From NCBI RefSeq assembly GCF_030867145.1, contig NC_134442.1:4417001-4481000 (forward strand): a DNA stretch of 64,000 nt, in the 5' to 3' direction. The notes under the pieces are model-generated. The model saw only the letters and a list, made by a program, of their open reading frames with translations. It did no database searches and was not told the origin of the DNA. This DNA comes from Opisthocomus hoazin. Lineage: Eukaryota; Chordata; Aves; Opisthocomiformes; Opisthocomidae. Of the stretch, positions 48,299 to 62,365 are shown in pieces; the stretch's first letter is position 1, and each line of letters opens with the position of its first letter. The translations under genes were made by a program, and so were the position numbers.

Positions 48299-49135
48299 TC
48301 TGGAGGGCACAAAGCCTTTTTTTAGGGTCCAAACCCTCCTTTGCAGGGTCAAACCCTCATTGATAAGTTGCAAGCTTCGCTTTTACAATTCACAGACTCC
48401 TTTTAAGGGACCAAAGCATTCTCTTGAAGGCCCAAAGTCTGATCTGAGTGTCAAAGGGCTCCTTTTTAGAGTCCAAAGCCTTATTTGTAGGGTCTAAAGT
48501 CTCCTTTCATGGCACCAAAGCCTCATTATCTGGATCCATAGCCTAATTTAGAGGATCCAGTCGGCAAGCTGGAGGGTCCAAAGCCTCATTTTAGCATCCA
48601 AACTGCTCATTTTGGGTACAAAGCCTCACTTGTTTAATGACCGAAGCCTCATTTGGAGGCTCCAAAGACCTGTTTTTAGCATACAGAGCCCTAGCTTTTG
48701 GCACCAAAACATCATGTGAGGGCAAAAGTCCTGATTTGAGGGTTCAGCATCTCATTTTCATTTCCAAAGCCTTATTTTCACATCCCAACGCCCCATGCTT
48801 CAGGCCCAAACTCTTTTTTGGAGAGTCCAAAGTCTCACTTCTAGGGCCAAACCCCTCTTACAGCTCTAGGCCTGCACTGGAGTGTTTCGTTTTATGGGGC
48901 AACAGAGGAACCAAGAGGTTCCCCTCCTTTGCAGGGCCCAAAGCGTCATTTGTAGACACTCTCCATCCATTTTAGATCCCAGAGCCTTATTTGCAGGGCG
49001 GAAATCCTCATTTCTTTGGGTCCAAAGCTGTCTTTTATTAGCCATAGACTTTCTTAGGGCACACCGTTCCCTTGTTAGGGTTTAAACCCTCACTTTCAGA
49101 GCAGAAAGCATCTTTTTAGGATCCAAAGCTCTATT
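48299..49135. repeat. ~21-bp satellite, array B (U5/U6 boundary)
   Basis: Last satellite block of the cluster; nothing like it follows U6. Confidence 0.85.
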
Positions 49136-49783
49136 GGTAGTGACCTCCCCAGGGCCAGGACTCTGCGCTTCCCCTGGCTGCACTTGTTGGGGCTCTGCTG
49201 GGGCAGGGTGCGACCCTGGGCTGGTGCAGAGAGCAGCACCACGTCGTGACTCTGTGCAGGAGCAGGGTTTTGGGTGCCACCGTCGCGAGGCTGCGCCCAG
49301 CAGTGCAGGCTGGTCGGGGAGCAGCGCCCCGAGACGTGGGGGCAGAGGGTGCGGGAAGAGGGGGACAGGCGTGGGGTGCTGAGCGATGGGGCACGGGCTG
49401 GCCCTGGAGACCCCCGGGCTGGAGACATCTGCCCCGGGACCAGTGCAGAGCTGCAGGCCTGGAGCTGGGCAGCACTTGCCTTGGGGGAGAACAACAAAAT
49501 AGTGCCTGGCACGCGCAGAAGGACCCCTCAGCGTTCACATCCCACCCCTCCCTGTAAAAGAAAAGCTAAAAAGGGTGAGGACAGCAAAGCCATCTGCGCT
49601 GTTGGTAACACTGAGACTTTTTCTGTCATTTGCATGCGATTCTTTTATTTGGCTAATGGGATCTGGGAGCCCTTGAGGGCCAGCGTGTGCCGCAGCTGGT
49701 GGCCCAGTCCTGGTTCGGCCGTCTGGCGAGGGCCCCTCCAGGGTCCCTGGTGTGGTGCTGGCCTCTTGTTGGCTGGAGAGTCC

Positions 49784-50194
49784 TCAGAGCTGCTGGTGCT
49801 CCTCTTTGGGGGTGGCCGTGGCCCCCCGGGGGCGTTCCCTGCCCCAGCTGGTAGTGGAGGGCCTGGGCACAGCCTCCCCAGGCTCCTCCTGGGGCTCTTC
49901 TTGCTCCGTGGGGATGGCAGCGGGAGCAGCGGGGCAGCTGCCAGGTGCCCACCAACAGCGGCGCATGAGGTGCCGAGGAGCTCGTCCGTGCCGGATCTCG
50001 CAGGGCTGCCGGGGGAGGCAGAGACCCTCCTCAGGAGGCAGCGGGGTCGGGGGCATCTTGGTCAACATGGCCATGATGGTGTCTTCCACCATGGCTGACT
50101 CCAACCCCCTGTTGTCAAAGATCTGCTCCAGCTCCTGCTGGACCCAGGGCTGCAGGGTCTGCAGGAGCATTGGGTGGTTCTGGAAAAGGTCCAT
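49784..50194 (-). CDS. TOPORS-like PWI-type ORF, U6 copy
   Basis: The short 136-residue form with the TGA before the poly(A) signal, as in U2, but with the LLQTLQPW allele of U3-U5. It lies divergent to the intact U6 acrosin-like gene, with about 860 bp between the two ATGs. Confidence 0.4.
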   Translation of the reverse strand: MDLFQNHPMLLQTLQPWVQQELEQIFDNRGLESAMVEDTIMAMLTKMPPTPLPPEEGLCLPRQPCEIRHGRAPRHLMRRCWWAPGSCPAAPAAIPTEQEEPQEEPGEAVPRPSTTSWGRERPRGATATPKEEHQQL

Positions 50195-51051
50195 CCCGTT
50201 CGGGGTACAATATAATACAGACAATAATAAACTGTATAGCGCAGTCCCATACCTACCATACCCACAATACCCACAATGGCTGCAAAACAATAAAAACTAC
50301 ACAATACGTACTGTACAGAGCAATGCATACTCTACATACAGTAATCTACATGCAACATATTATAAAACAAAATACCTTAGAAAACTAAACACTTGAGAAT
50401 GACCAAGCGCCACCCCCACCCCGTCCCTTGGCAATGACAGAGCCAGCGTGGAGCGTGCTCCATCTGTGTTTCGCTGTGCTTTGTGCAGGACAGGATGGCA
50501 GTGCTTGGCTATGCTTGGTTGATTTGGCTTGCCCATCCCTGCTTGCCTGCCGCGGCTGTAAGCAGATTGGCTCTTCAGCCCCCAACCAGGTGCCTACTGC
50601 CTGTAGTAGTTCCGTTCTGCGGTGTCAGTTTCTTTGGGAAGGACCTGGTGGCAAGCGGCTGCGCAGAGCGGGGTGGCAGTGAACTTCCCAAAGAGGCTAT
50701 GGTGCCACACTTGGTTTTCCCAGCTAGCTGTTAGCAGGCAGCACTGGGAGGCAGGCGCTGCTGCCTGCCACGAGGTCTGCAGAGCCTCGTCCCGCAAGCA
50801 GAGCATTCAGCGGGGGTCTGCTGGGGGTGTCCGAGCCCAGCTTCTGCCTCCCCTCCTGCTCGGAACCCTCCATGTTGCCCGCCCCCCCCTAGAATCCACC
50901 GTGCCCAGCACCCGGAACCAGCCACTCTGTGACATCAGCCACGGGGCCAAGGGTTCCCTGGGCAGCGGGACTGCTGCAGGCACTACGTCGGCTGCTGCAC
51001 TGCTGGCCACCAGCTCTCGCTTCTTGCAGCTGCCACGTGCCGCTGGCAGCC

Positions 51052-53535
<2,484 letters not shown>

Positions 53536-53663
53536 GGAGCAGGATCAACAGGAACCAGCGCAGGCTGCACTGGACCGTGATCATTTCCTTCTGGGGCAAT
53601 GCCTGCTGCTCCAAAGGCAGCCTCAGCATCAAAGGCCTGCTCTGTGCTGCCCGCTCTCCTCCC

Positions 53664-54067
53664 TGTGGAGGATGAAGCGTTAAAGGACTGGGGACATGTG
53701 AGCAATCCAGCATTTCTCTAGAAGGCCATGAAGCCTTAGCCTAAGGCCGCAGAGCCTTAGCATAAGGCCGCAAGGGCATCCAGAGGACAAACTGCGGTTG
53801 GAATGAGGAAGTAAGAATGCAGAGACAAACAACTCCCAGATGCCGAAGAGGAACTTGCCGCCTGCAAGAAGGCCACGAGCAGTGCGCGTGAGCTAGTGAC
53901 GCACACCAATCATAATCGAGTTGCTATGTGAGTTAAATTGATTATCACCAATGGGGGATCGCCGCGTATGTAGTGGGGAATATAAAAGTGAGCTATCTGA
54001 GGCTAATAAACGGCTTGTACGTGATCACATTGATCATCGTGTCGAGTCCGGTTCTTCCTCCGCAACA
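53664..54067 (+). mobile_element. Solo LTR, avian class II (ERVK/alpharetrovirus-like) endogenous retrovirus
   Basis: A 404-bp insertion absent from the five other units. It begins TGTGGAGG and ends CCGCAACA and is flanked by matching 6-bp target duplications (53658-53663 and 54068-54073), a length typical of class II elements. It has a TATA-like aatataaaag near 53980 and an AATAAA at 54005-54010 in plus orientation. No internal region remains, as expected after LTR-LTR recombination. It is younger than the separation of U6 from the other copies. Confidence 0.88.
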
Positions 54068-54397
54068 CTTCCCAGTGCACACAAATGCTGAAGCTGACTT
54101 AGTTCTTGGAATAAAGTTGCCAGGTTTCACAGTTAACCGTGCCTGAGTCCAATTCACTCTCGTGCGCAAGGCAAGGATTTCCACGCCCGGCAAAATGAGG
54201 CTGCAGGCAGTCAAGGAGGGCACAAAGGGCAAGAGTCGCTCAGCAGGGCTGGCACCATGCCTGGTCAGACAGGAGCGTGCTCAGAGCCACCGTGGCATGA
54301 AGAAGACTGGCACATTGAGGCTAGAAAGAGGATGCAAAATAATGATGTGACATGCAGACAACTCTGGGGATGATGATTAGGACCTGGTTGAAGCCTT

Positions 54398-54503
54398 TCA
54401 CAGAATCACAGAATCACAGAATAGTAGGGGTTGGAAGGGACCTCTGTGGGTCATCTAGTCCAACCCCCCCGCCGAAGCAGGGTCACCTACAGCAGGCTGC
54501 ACT
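54398..54503 (-). mobile_element. Short CR1 LINE 3' fragment, private to U6
   Basis: About 105 bp of CR1 3' UTR in minus orientation, ending in cacagaatcacagaatcaca repeats. The other units read straight through this point (gttgaagcatctgctaattg). CR1 elements are typically 5'-truncated and this is an extreme case. Confidence 0.85.
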
Positions 54504-54645
54504 AAATGGAAAGATGAAAGAAAGCTGGCAGGAGTTACAGTGCCATGAGGAAGAGCCAGATGTCACCAGAAGTTAAGGGGGAATGGTGTGAGAGGTGGCC
54601 AGACTTCAGCAATATCTGAAGGAAGAGCCGGGGTCATTCTGGGGA

Positions 54646-54736
54646 GAGGACTCTGGCAGGGACAGCTGTAGCCAGGAAACCACTGCAGTAATGCCACGCA
54701 AGGCCAAGATGACCTAGCTAACAGCCCCTGAAAGAC
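54646..54736. other. Unique sequence after array breakpoint
   Basis: First sequence beyond the duplicated array; nothing recognised in it. Confidence 0.5.
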
Positions 54737-55654
54737 CCAATCTGTTCCCAGATGTGACAGACCTGGGAGCAAGGGGGACTAGTAGGCGGGGCTAGGTCCC
54801 TTGATTGGGAGGAGACAAGGGCAGAGAAAGTGAGGAGCCAAGGAAGTCGAGGGCGATGAATAAGTGTGGAAAATGGAGAGCTGGGGGGCTCAAGAAGCTC
54901 GTGCTTGAGCATAAGCAAAGTGCCGGTTGGTTTGCTTGTTTGGCTGAACCCTGTCCCTACTCCCCACAGCCTGTCCGACCTTCTTCTTGAGAGCCATTCC
55001 ACATCCTTTTCTGTGTGGTCCCGCTCTGTACCTGCTAGAGGGGTGGGTCTAGCGGCCTGGCTGCTGGCGATGGCAGAAGGGAACACAGGTCATAGGGACC
55101 CCGCAGTTGGAAAGACCGAGTGTCTCGGGCCAGCTCCTGGTGGGAGCGCTGTGTGCGTGCGCAGTGCACTAGCGAACCTGAAGCTGGCCTAGCTCTCGAG
55201 CAAGAGGACAGAGACCTTTTCAGTCCCGTGGGTGGCATGTGGCTGCAGCCTACCTGACTGATCAGCCCCAGCATTCACAGACCTTACAAGAGGACCAGGC
55301 CTGCCAACCACCGGCCACATCTCCACCTGCTGGAGTCAGGAAGGACTTGGAGGTGCTTGACCACGCATACCCCGAGCTGCTTCCCACCTAGGCACGTCCC
55401 CTCTGCACTACCTGTTTGGGGGCTGTGGTGATTAGGGACAGGGCTCACACAAACCAGCAAAGCAACCGGCAGTTTGCTTTTGCATGATGAGCTCCTTGAG
55501 CCCCCCTTCTCTCCATTTTCCATGCTTATTCATCCACCTTGACTTCCTTACTTCCTCCCTTTCTTTCCCTTTGTCTGCTACCAAACAAGGGACCTAACCC
55601 TGGCTGCTCCTTCCCTCTTGCTCCCAGGTTTAGTCACATCTGTCAACAGATTGG
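54737..55654. repeat. 918-bp element with ~235-bp inverted terminal arms
   Basis: The left arm 54737-54971 and the reverse complement of 55421-55654 align along their length (ccaatctgtt..cagatgtgac, gatgaataag, ggaaaatggagag, ggggggctcaag, then tgccggttg). The ~450-bp centre is unrelated to the arms, GC-rich and has no long ORF. It could be a non-autonomous DNA transposon with long inverted ends, a foldback element, or two inverted copies of an unclassified repeat. I do not recognise the family. Confidence 0.7.
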
Positions 55655-57128
55655 ATCACAGAACCACAGAATCACGGAATCACAGAATCAGAGAATCACA
55701 GAATGGTAGGAGTTGGAAGGGACCTCTGTGGGTCATCTAGTCCAAACCTCCTGCCGAAGCTGGGTCACCTACAGTAGGCTGCAGAGGACCACATCCAGGT
55801 GGGTCTTGAATATCTCCAGAGAAGGAGACTCCACAACATCCCTGGGCAGCCTGTTCCAGGGCTCCGCCACCCTCAGAGGGAAGAAGTTCTTTCTCGTGTT
55901 CAGACAGAACTTCCTGTGCTTCAGTTTGTGGCCGTTGCCCCTTGTCCTGTCACTGGGCAGCACTGAAAAGAGTTTGGCCCCATCCTTTTGACACCCACCC
56001 TTCAGATATTTGTAAGTATATATTAGGTCCCCTCGCAGCCTTCTCTTCTCCAGGCTGAACAAGCCCAGCTCCCTCAGCCTCTCCTCGTAGCAGAGATGCT
56101 CCAGTCCCCTCACCATCCTCGTAGCCCTCCGCTGGACTCTGTCCAGTAGCTCCTCATCTTTCTTGAAGTGGGGAGCCCAGAACTGGACAGAGTACTCCAG
56201 ATGAGGCCTCACTAGGGCAGTGTAGAGGGGAAGGAGAACCTCCCTCGACCTGCTGGCCACAGTCTTCTTGATGCACCCCAGGATGCCATTGGCTTTCTTT
56301 GCAGCCAGGGCACACTGCAGGCTCATGGTTAACCTGTCGTCCACCAGGACACCCAGGTCCCTCTCCACAGAGCTGTTCTCCAGCAGGTCTGCCCCATGCC
56401 TGTACTGATGCATGGGGTTTTTCCTCTCCAGGTGCAGGACCCTGCATTTGCCTTTGTTGAACCGCATCAGGTTCCTCTCTGCCCAACTTCCCAGGCTATC
56501 CAGGTCACGCTGAATGGCAGCACAGCCTTCCGGTGTATCTACCACTCCTCCCTGTTTGGTGTCATCAGCAAACTTGCTGAGTGTACATTCTAACTCTTCA
56601 TCCAGGTCATTGATGAAGAAGTGAAACAAGGCTGCGCCCAGTACTGACCCCTGAGGGACACCACTAGTTACCGGCCTCCAACTAGACTCAGCGCCGCTGA
56701 TGACAACCCTCTGAGCTCTGCCATTCAGCCAGTTCTCAATCCACCTCACCGACCACTCATCTAGCCCACACTTCCTGAGCTTCGCTAGGAGGATGTTATG
56801 AGAGACTGTGTCGAAAGCCTTGCTGAAGTCGAGGTAGACAACATCCACGGCTCTCGCTTCGTCTAGCCAGCCAGTCATGTCATCGTAGAAAGCTATGAGA
56901 TTGGTCAGGCATGATTTCCCCTTGGTGAATCCATGCTGACTACTCCTGATAACCTTCTTTTCCTCCACTTGCTTGATGATGGCCTCCAGGATATGCTGCT
57001 CCATCGCCTTTCCCAGGATGGAGGTGAGGCTGACTGGCCTGTAGTTCCCTGCGTCCTCCTTCTTGTCCTTTTTGAAGATTGGAGTGACACTGGCCTTTCT
57101 CCAGTCCTCGGGCACCTCTCCTGTGTGC
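55655..57128 (-). mobile_element. CR1 LINE, 5'-truncated, with open reverse-transcriptase frame
   Basis: In minus orientation, from the 3' terminal (ATTCTNTG)-type repeats (55655-55705) through the 3' UTR into ORF2. The frame 57115-55769 stays open for 448 codons to its natural stop (..VLCSLL). It shows reverse-transcriptase motif [11 protein letters not shown] (95-104), SGVPQGS (151-157) and FADDT (182-186), then the CR1 C-terminal region ([17 protein letters not shown]). The endonuclease and ORF1 are missing because of 5' truncation; the first in-frame codon is GTG, not a start. It directly abuts the inverted-repeat element. Confidence 0.93.
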
Positions 57129-57804
57129 TAATAATGAATGTCATCCCCTCTCCACACCCTTTCCCTCAGCTTTTATTGCTGAGCTTGATCTCGTATGGCA
57201 TGGAATATCCCTTTAGTCAGTTAAGGTAAGCTGTCCCATCTGTGTCCACTCTCAACCACTTCTCCACCCTGAGCCTACGAGCTTTTGGAGGCATTGCAGA
57301 GACAACCTTCATATGGTGCAAGCACTGCCAGTAAAAGCCAAGCCAAACATTGGTGTATGGTCAACATTGTTCTAGACACGAGTGCAAAGCACAGCAGTAA
57401 ATGGGCTTCTATGGGGAAAGTGGACTTCATCCCAGCCAGATCCAGTACAGTGGTGTTCAGGTGTCTCTTCCAACCTGCGTTATTCTATAATTCAGTGCAT
57501 GTTTCTTTGGAGAGCTCTTTGACGAAAGAATAGATAGAGGAAGAAGAAGAAACAGGGTAGACAGAAGTAGACATAGAAGATGCACCTGTTTAAAAAGAGC
57601 AGTTCCTCTGAGGAACGCTTCTCCATTCAAACCATCAGTAGGAGATCTGTTCCATAAATCTGAGCAAAAAAGCTTACAATTCTCTGCTCAGGTACTGGGC
57701 CACAAGGATGGTGATGGTTGGGTATGGTGTCATGTGGACAATTGTTTCTCATGAACTCTGAAGAGTTGTGTTGCTCAAAAGAATTTTAGATTAAATCTAA
57801 GGAC
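57129..57804. other. Unique, AT-richer intergenic sequence
   Basis: Base composition drops to ordinary intergenic levels. No gene or clear repeat seen. Confidence 0.5.
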
Positions 57805-57997
57805 TGAATATTTTCCTGTGAGGGTGTTGAGGCACAAGAACAGGTTGTCCAGAGCAGTAGTGCAACCCCTCCTTGGAATAATGCATGAAGTTGGATGGTT
57901 GGAAGTAGTTGGGGTGGAAGTAGGTGATCTAGAGGTCCTTTCCAACCCAAACCATTCTAATATTCTGTGATTCTATGATTCTATTCTATGATTCTAA
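57805..57997 (+). mobile_element. CR1 LINE 3' end
   Basis: Matches the end of CR1 ORF2 (gtgttgaggcacaagaacag), then gaggtcctttccaacccaaa and terminal ttctatgattctattctatg repeats, in plus orientation. Confidence 0.85.
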
Positions 57998-58017
57998 CTC
58001 CTAATCCAGTAGGGAGC

Positions 58018-58450
58018 CAATGGCTGTGAAGAGGGCTGTGAGGTCACTTGTGCCTCTGGCAGTGACAGGCCAGTAGCAGGAACATGGCTGAGAAAGGCAC
58101 TGTGAGATCACTTGATTCTGAAACAGCTGACAGGTCAGCCCTTGACTCATGACTGGGATATGTGCTTTGAAGCTGCCATCTGCCAGTACCTCTGACAGGC
58201 CGGGAGAAGGCACCTGGCTGGCACATTGACTGGGAGATGCCCTCTGCCAAAGGACTTAGGCTCACTCCAGGAAGGGGGCTGAGACTTTGGCTGTCGTGTC
58301 TCTCCTGCCTGACTATGTGATGGGACAGCAACAAGCACACAGCTTGGTCATGTCTATCCAACAAGCTGAATGGCTAGCAGCCTTGGGAGATCATGGTGAG
58401 GTTACTTCTGTCTGGTCAGGTGAAAGGCCACAAGAAGGCTGATGAATTGG
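58018..58450. repeat. Degenerate ~60-bp tandem repeat
   Basis: Several diverged copies of a motif like 'gctgtgaggtcacttgtgcc' followed by 'gacaggccagtagcaggaac' and 'atggctga' (at about 58028, 58098, 58165 and 58395). Family not recognised. Confidence 0.55.
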
Positions 58451-58459
58451 GATGTCTGC

Positions 58460-61000
58460 TTGAAGGATTGTTTCAGGTATGGTTCTAGGATAAAACAGGA
58501 GAGAGAAACATTGACACACAGTGTAGCTTGGAAGGTGAGGACTGGACACAAGAAGAAAGAAATGTCACTCAGAGGGTAGTGCTGTGTACAAGAAGCCATC
58601 CAGAAGGAGTATGAGATCAGTCCATGTCCTTGTGTTTCAAGGAACAGAGGGTGAGGGTGGACAGATGTCAGTGAATGTATGGATATGCCAGAGGGAGAGC
58701 AAGGTGGGGAAATGAGGTGGGCGTCTACAGCCTGCAGGCAAACAGAAGCATCTGTGGGACAGTGCAGGACAACCTGTGGTGGAGATGGTAAAGGCTGCAA
58801 GCAAAGGTGGAAGTCACAAAGAAAATCCAAGTATTTGTCCCCTTGGTTATGGCAGCTGCCTCTGCCACCAAGGCCTAAGAGGACACACGGTGTCCTAAGG
58901 CGCTGGGGCCTCACGGCCTCCTTGTACACCCTCAGTAGGGCTGGGAACTGTCAGACCATTGTCCTTCACTCAGCATCACACACCCCACATCCCTCTGCCC
59001 CTCAACAGCCCGGAGCAGTATGTGAAGCACAAGATCTGCCTTCCCAGGGCTGACCTTTCTGCTTCTTCAGACAAACCCAGCGTTTTCTCAGCATCTGGAT
59101 TACCTGCACATCACTTTTGCCTACTGCAATCATGGCCTCTGACTATCTGTTTTAACAAGTCCCTGGGGAGGCTTTGTTGGTAACCTCCATGGGGCTCATT
59201 AATGCTTTAAGGTACTTTGAGTTTTGTTTTTTACGCTGAGTCTTTGAGAGGTTTGCGCAACCTCCTCTCAGTACCCGAGGTTCAAGGACTTGGCACCAAA
59301 TAGACCGTGGGGCTCATTAAAATAAAGCAAGCCCTAACAAGCCATGTCTCTTCCTGTAGTTGTCTTCAAGTCTTCAAGAGTTGTATAGGTAATGGGAGCT
59401 GTTTTCTAAGGTAGTGATGGAGAACGATTTCAAAGAGGTTCTAATAAAAACGAGGTGTTATGTTCAATAGTGTGTTTTCTGACTTTTCAGTTTAGAGAAG
59501 AGATGATGGCAGCATTCTCCAACAGGTGTTGACCCAGGCTGTCTCCTCAGAGATCATCCCTTGAAGAAAGGTGACCTCATAAAACACAGCTTGTACTTAG
59601 CATATGGCCACAGAGTGTGTTTTGTTTATGAAAACTGATCGTACTTTAATTATTTTGCTTTCAAAGAGGAAAAATTCTTCTGTGCCTCTGTGCAGCCAGT
59701 TCTCGAAGGAAAGCAGGTGGGAGATGATGCAATGCAGAGGTAGCATCCAGTTTCAGGCTTCAGTGGAGAAGTCTGAGGCAAGGAAGAGTGATATAAGTCC
59801 CAGGAGGCCAATGACAGAAATGGTGAGTTAGGGAAGGTGAGGAGCAAGGTTGTCCGTACAGTGTCAGACCTCAGGGGACTTCTCTTCCTACCTGTCCAGA
59901 CCTCCTGAGGAGACATCCTGGACCAATATCACTTGGACCATTCTTCTGTCACCTCTTTGCTGAAGTAAAGAGTAACAAAGACTACCCTTAAAAATAACAA
60001 ATCATTAGTGTTACATGCATTTTCAAATCTTCCTCCTTAACTGGACTATGTTACCTCTTTAAATGGCTGTACAAGTCTTAAAGACTTGGAAAAAATTACA
60101 GGATCAGACATGGGTCTTAAGGGCTTTTGTATTTTAATGAGCCCCATGGTGTATTTGGTGGTGAGTCTCTGAAACTCAGTTACTGAGAAGATAGAATAAG
60201 CTGCTCAGGAAGTCAGAAGAAAAACTCCAAGTACCTTGAAGTATTAATGGGCCCCACTGAGGGCCATTACTGACAAAGCCTCCCCAGGGACTCCTTAGAG
60301 CAGAGAATTGGAGGACATGATTGCAGGTAGGCAGAGGCACTGTGCAGGTGGCTGAAATGCTGAGAAAACCCTTGGTTTGTTTGATGAAGCAGAAAGGCCA
60401 AGCCCTGACCCTCAAGCTCTGGGAAGGCACAACCTGTCCCTCAGATGTGGCTCAGGGGTCTCCTGGGGTCAGTGGGATGTGAGGGTGAGCAGTGCCAAGT
60501 GTAGGAAAACTGTACAACACATCCTGGTTTCCTCAAGGAAAGGTGAGAAGGAAACAAAGACCAGTGCCTCAAAATGAAGTTTCTCCTGGTAGGCCTCAGG
60601 GGCAGATGCAACTGTCATAGCCAAGGGGACAAAGATCTTGGTCTTGTGTGGCCTTTCAGCCTATCATGAGCTATCTCTACTGCAGGTGGTCTTACACTGT
60701 CCTGTGCCTGTAGCTCTTTCCTTTCAGGCTGCAGACACCCATCTTGCTTTCCCACCTAACTCCTATCCCAGCATTTCTGTGCATTCACTGATGTCTCTCC
60801 ATCCTCACTGGTTGTTCCTCGAAACACAAAGCCATGGGCTAATCCACACTCCCTTTGTGTGACCTCTTGCACCACAAGGCTACCACAATGTGACCCTTTG
60901 ATGAAGATTTCTGTTTCCTCACATCCAATCAGAACCTTCCAATATACACTTTGTGGAGATTTCCCTCTCCTTCCACTATGCAGTAGTGCAGTACCCTTCA
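58460..61000. repeat. Large imperfect palindrome (~1.1-kb arms, ~330-bp spacer)
   Basis: Arm 58460-59560 aligns with the reverse complement of 59890-61000. Shared blocks include tgtttc.aggaaca / cagtgaatg (58636/60800), tctcagca / cctgcaca / gcaatcatg (59095/60330), ccctggggaggctttgt (59161/60280), tggggctcattaaaata (59311/60140) and aggctgtctcctcag/aggatgtctcctcag (59540/59905). The arms have diverged by many substitutions and small indels. No reading frame is shared. This could be two inverted copies of one unclassified repeat or an old inverted duplication. Confidence 0.7.
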
Positions 61001-61009
61001 AGCAGTGGC

Positions 61010-61281
61010 AGACCTCTACTATAGAGCCCTGAGCCTCTACTTCACCAAGCTAAAGAGGCCTAGGTCCCTCAGCCTCTCCACAGAGGCTTCACATCCCTGG
61101 CAGGTCTCTTTTGGACCCTCTCTGGTTCCATCCCACTTCTCCAGAACACAGATCCTTACAGCCAGATGCACTAGTCCAGATGTGGCAACACCAATGGTCA
61201 GTCAAGGGAGATCCTCACTCACTTGTCTGCGTTGCCATGCTATCTCCAATGCAGCCCAGTGTGCACTTGGCCTTATTAATC
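61010..61281 (-). mobile_element. Old CR1 LINE fragment
   Basis: Diverged match to the C-terminal half of CR1 ORF2 in minus orientation (ggtccctcagcctctccaca, later gcagcccagtgtgcacttgg). A younger CR1 begins at its edge. Confidence 0.6.
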
Positions 61282-62365
61282 GTAGAATCATAGAATCATT
61301 GAATGGTTTGGGTTGGAGGGGACCTTAAAGATCATTTGCTTCCAAGCCCTCTGCCATGAGCAGGGACATCTTCCACTAGACCAGGATGCTCACAGCTCAC
61401 TCCAACCTGGCCTTGAACACTTCCAGGAAGGAGGCATCCACAACTTCTCTGGGCAACCTCTGCCAGTGTTTCACCACCCTCATGGTGAAGAATTAATTCC
61501 TAATAGCTAATCTAAATCTGCCCACTTTTAGTTTACAGCCATTCCCCCTAGTCCTATCACTACACATCCTTGTGAAAAGTCCCTCTCCGTTCTTCCTGTA
61601 GCCCCCTCAGGTACTGCTCTAAGGTCACCCCGCAGCCTTCTCTTCTCCAGGCTGAACAGCCCCAACTCCCTCAGCCTGTCCTCATAGGAGAGGTGCTCCA
61701 GCCCTCGGATCATCTTCGTGGCCTCCTCTGGACCCACTCCAACACATCCATGTCCTTCTTATGTTGGGGGCTCCAGAGCTGGACGCAGGACTCCAGGTGG
61801 GGTAAGACGAGAGTGGAGTAAAGGGGCAGAATCCCCTCCCTCGCCCTGCTGGCCATGCTTCTCTTGATGCAGCCCCCAATACGGTTGGGTTTCTGGGTTG
61901 CAAGCGCACATTGCCGGCTCATGTTGAGCTTCTCATCCACCAGTACCCCCAAGTCCTTCTCCTCTGGCTGGTCTCAAGCCACTCTACGCCCAGCCTGTAC
62001 TTGTGTTTGGGATTGCCCCGACTCACTTGCAGGACCTTGCGCTTGGCCTTGTTGAACTTCATGCAGTTCACACAGGCCCACCTCTCCAGCCTCTAAAGGT
62101 CCCTCTGAGTGGCTTCCCTTCTCTCCAGCGTGTCAATAACACCACACAGCTTGGTGTCGTTGGCAATCTTGCTGAGAGTACACTCAGTCCTGCTGTCCAT
62201 GTCACCAATAAAGATACTGAACAGCACCGGCCCTGGGGCACACCACTCGTCACTGGTCTCGAACTGAACATCGAGCCATTGACTGCAACTCTTTGCATCC
62301 ATCGAGGCAGTTTCTTATCCAACGAGTGGTCCATCTATCAAATCCGTGTCCTTCCAATTTAGAGA
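61282..62365 (-). mobile_element. CR1 LINE, 5'-truncated, frame broken
   Basis: From the terminal tagaatcatagaatcattga repeats through the 3' UTR into ORF2. Recognisable pieces in shifting frames include [40 protein letters not shown] and [10 protein letters not shown]. There are at least two frame shifts and several stops, so this copy is older than the one at 55655-57128. 5' truncation near 62365. Confidence 0.88.

Noticed and set aside
54805-55192. Open frames within the inverted-repeat element
   Set aside because: Short, and not preserved between the two arms.
57285-57533. 82-codon ORF in the flank
   Set aside because: Short, no similarity, no splice context; expected by chance.
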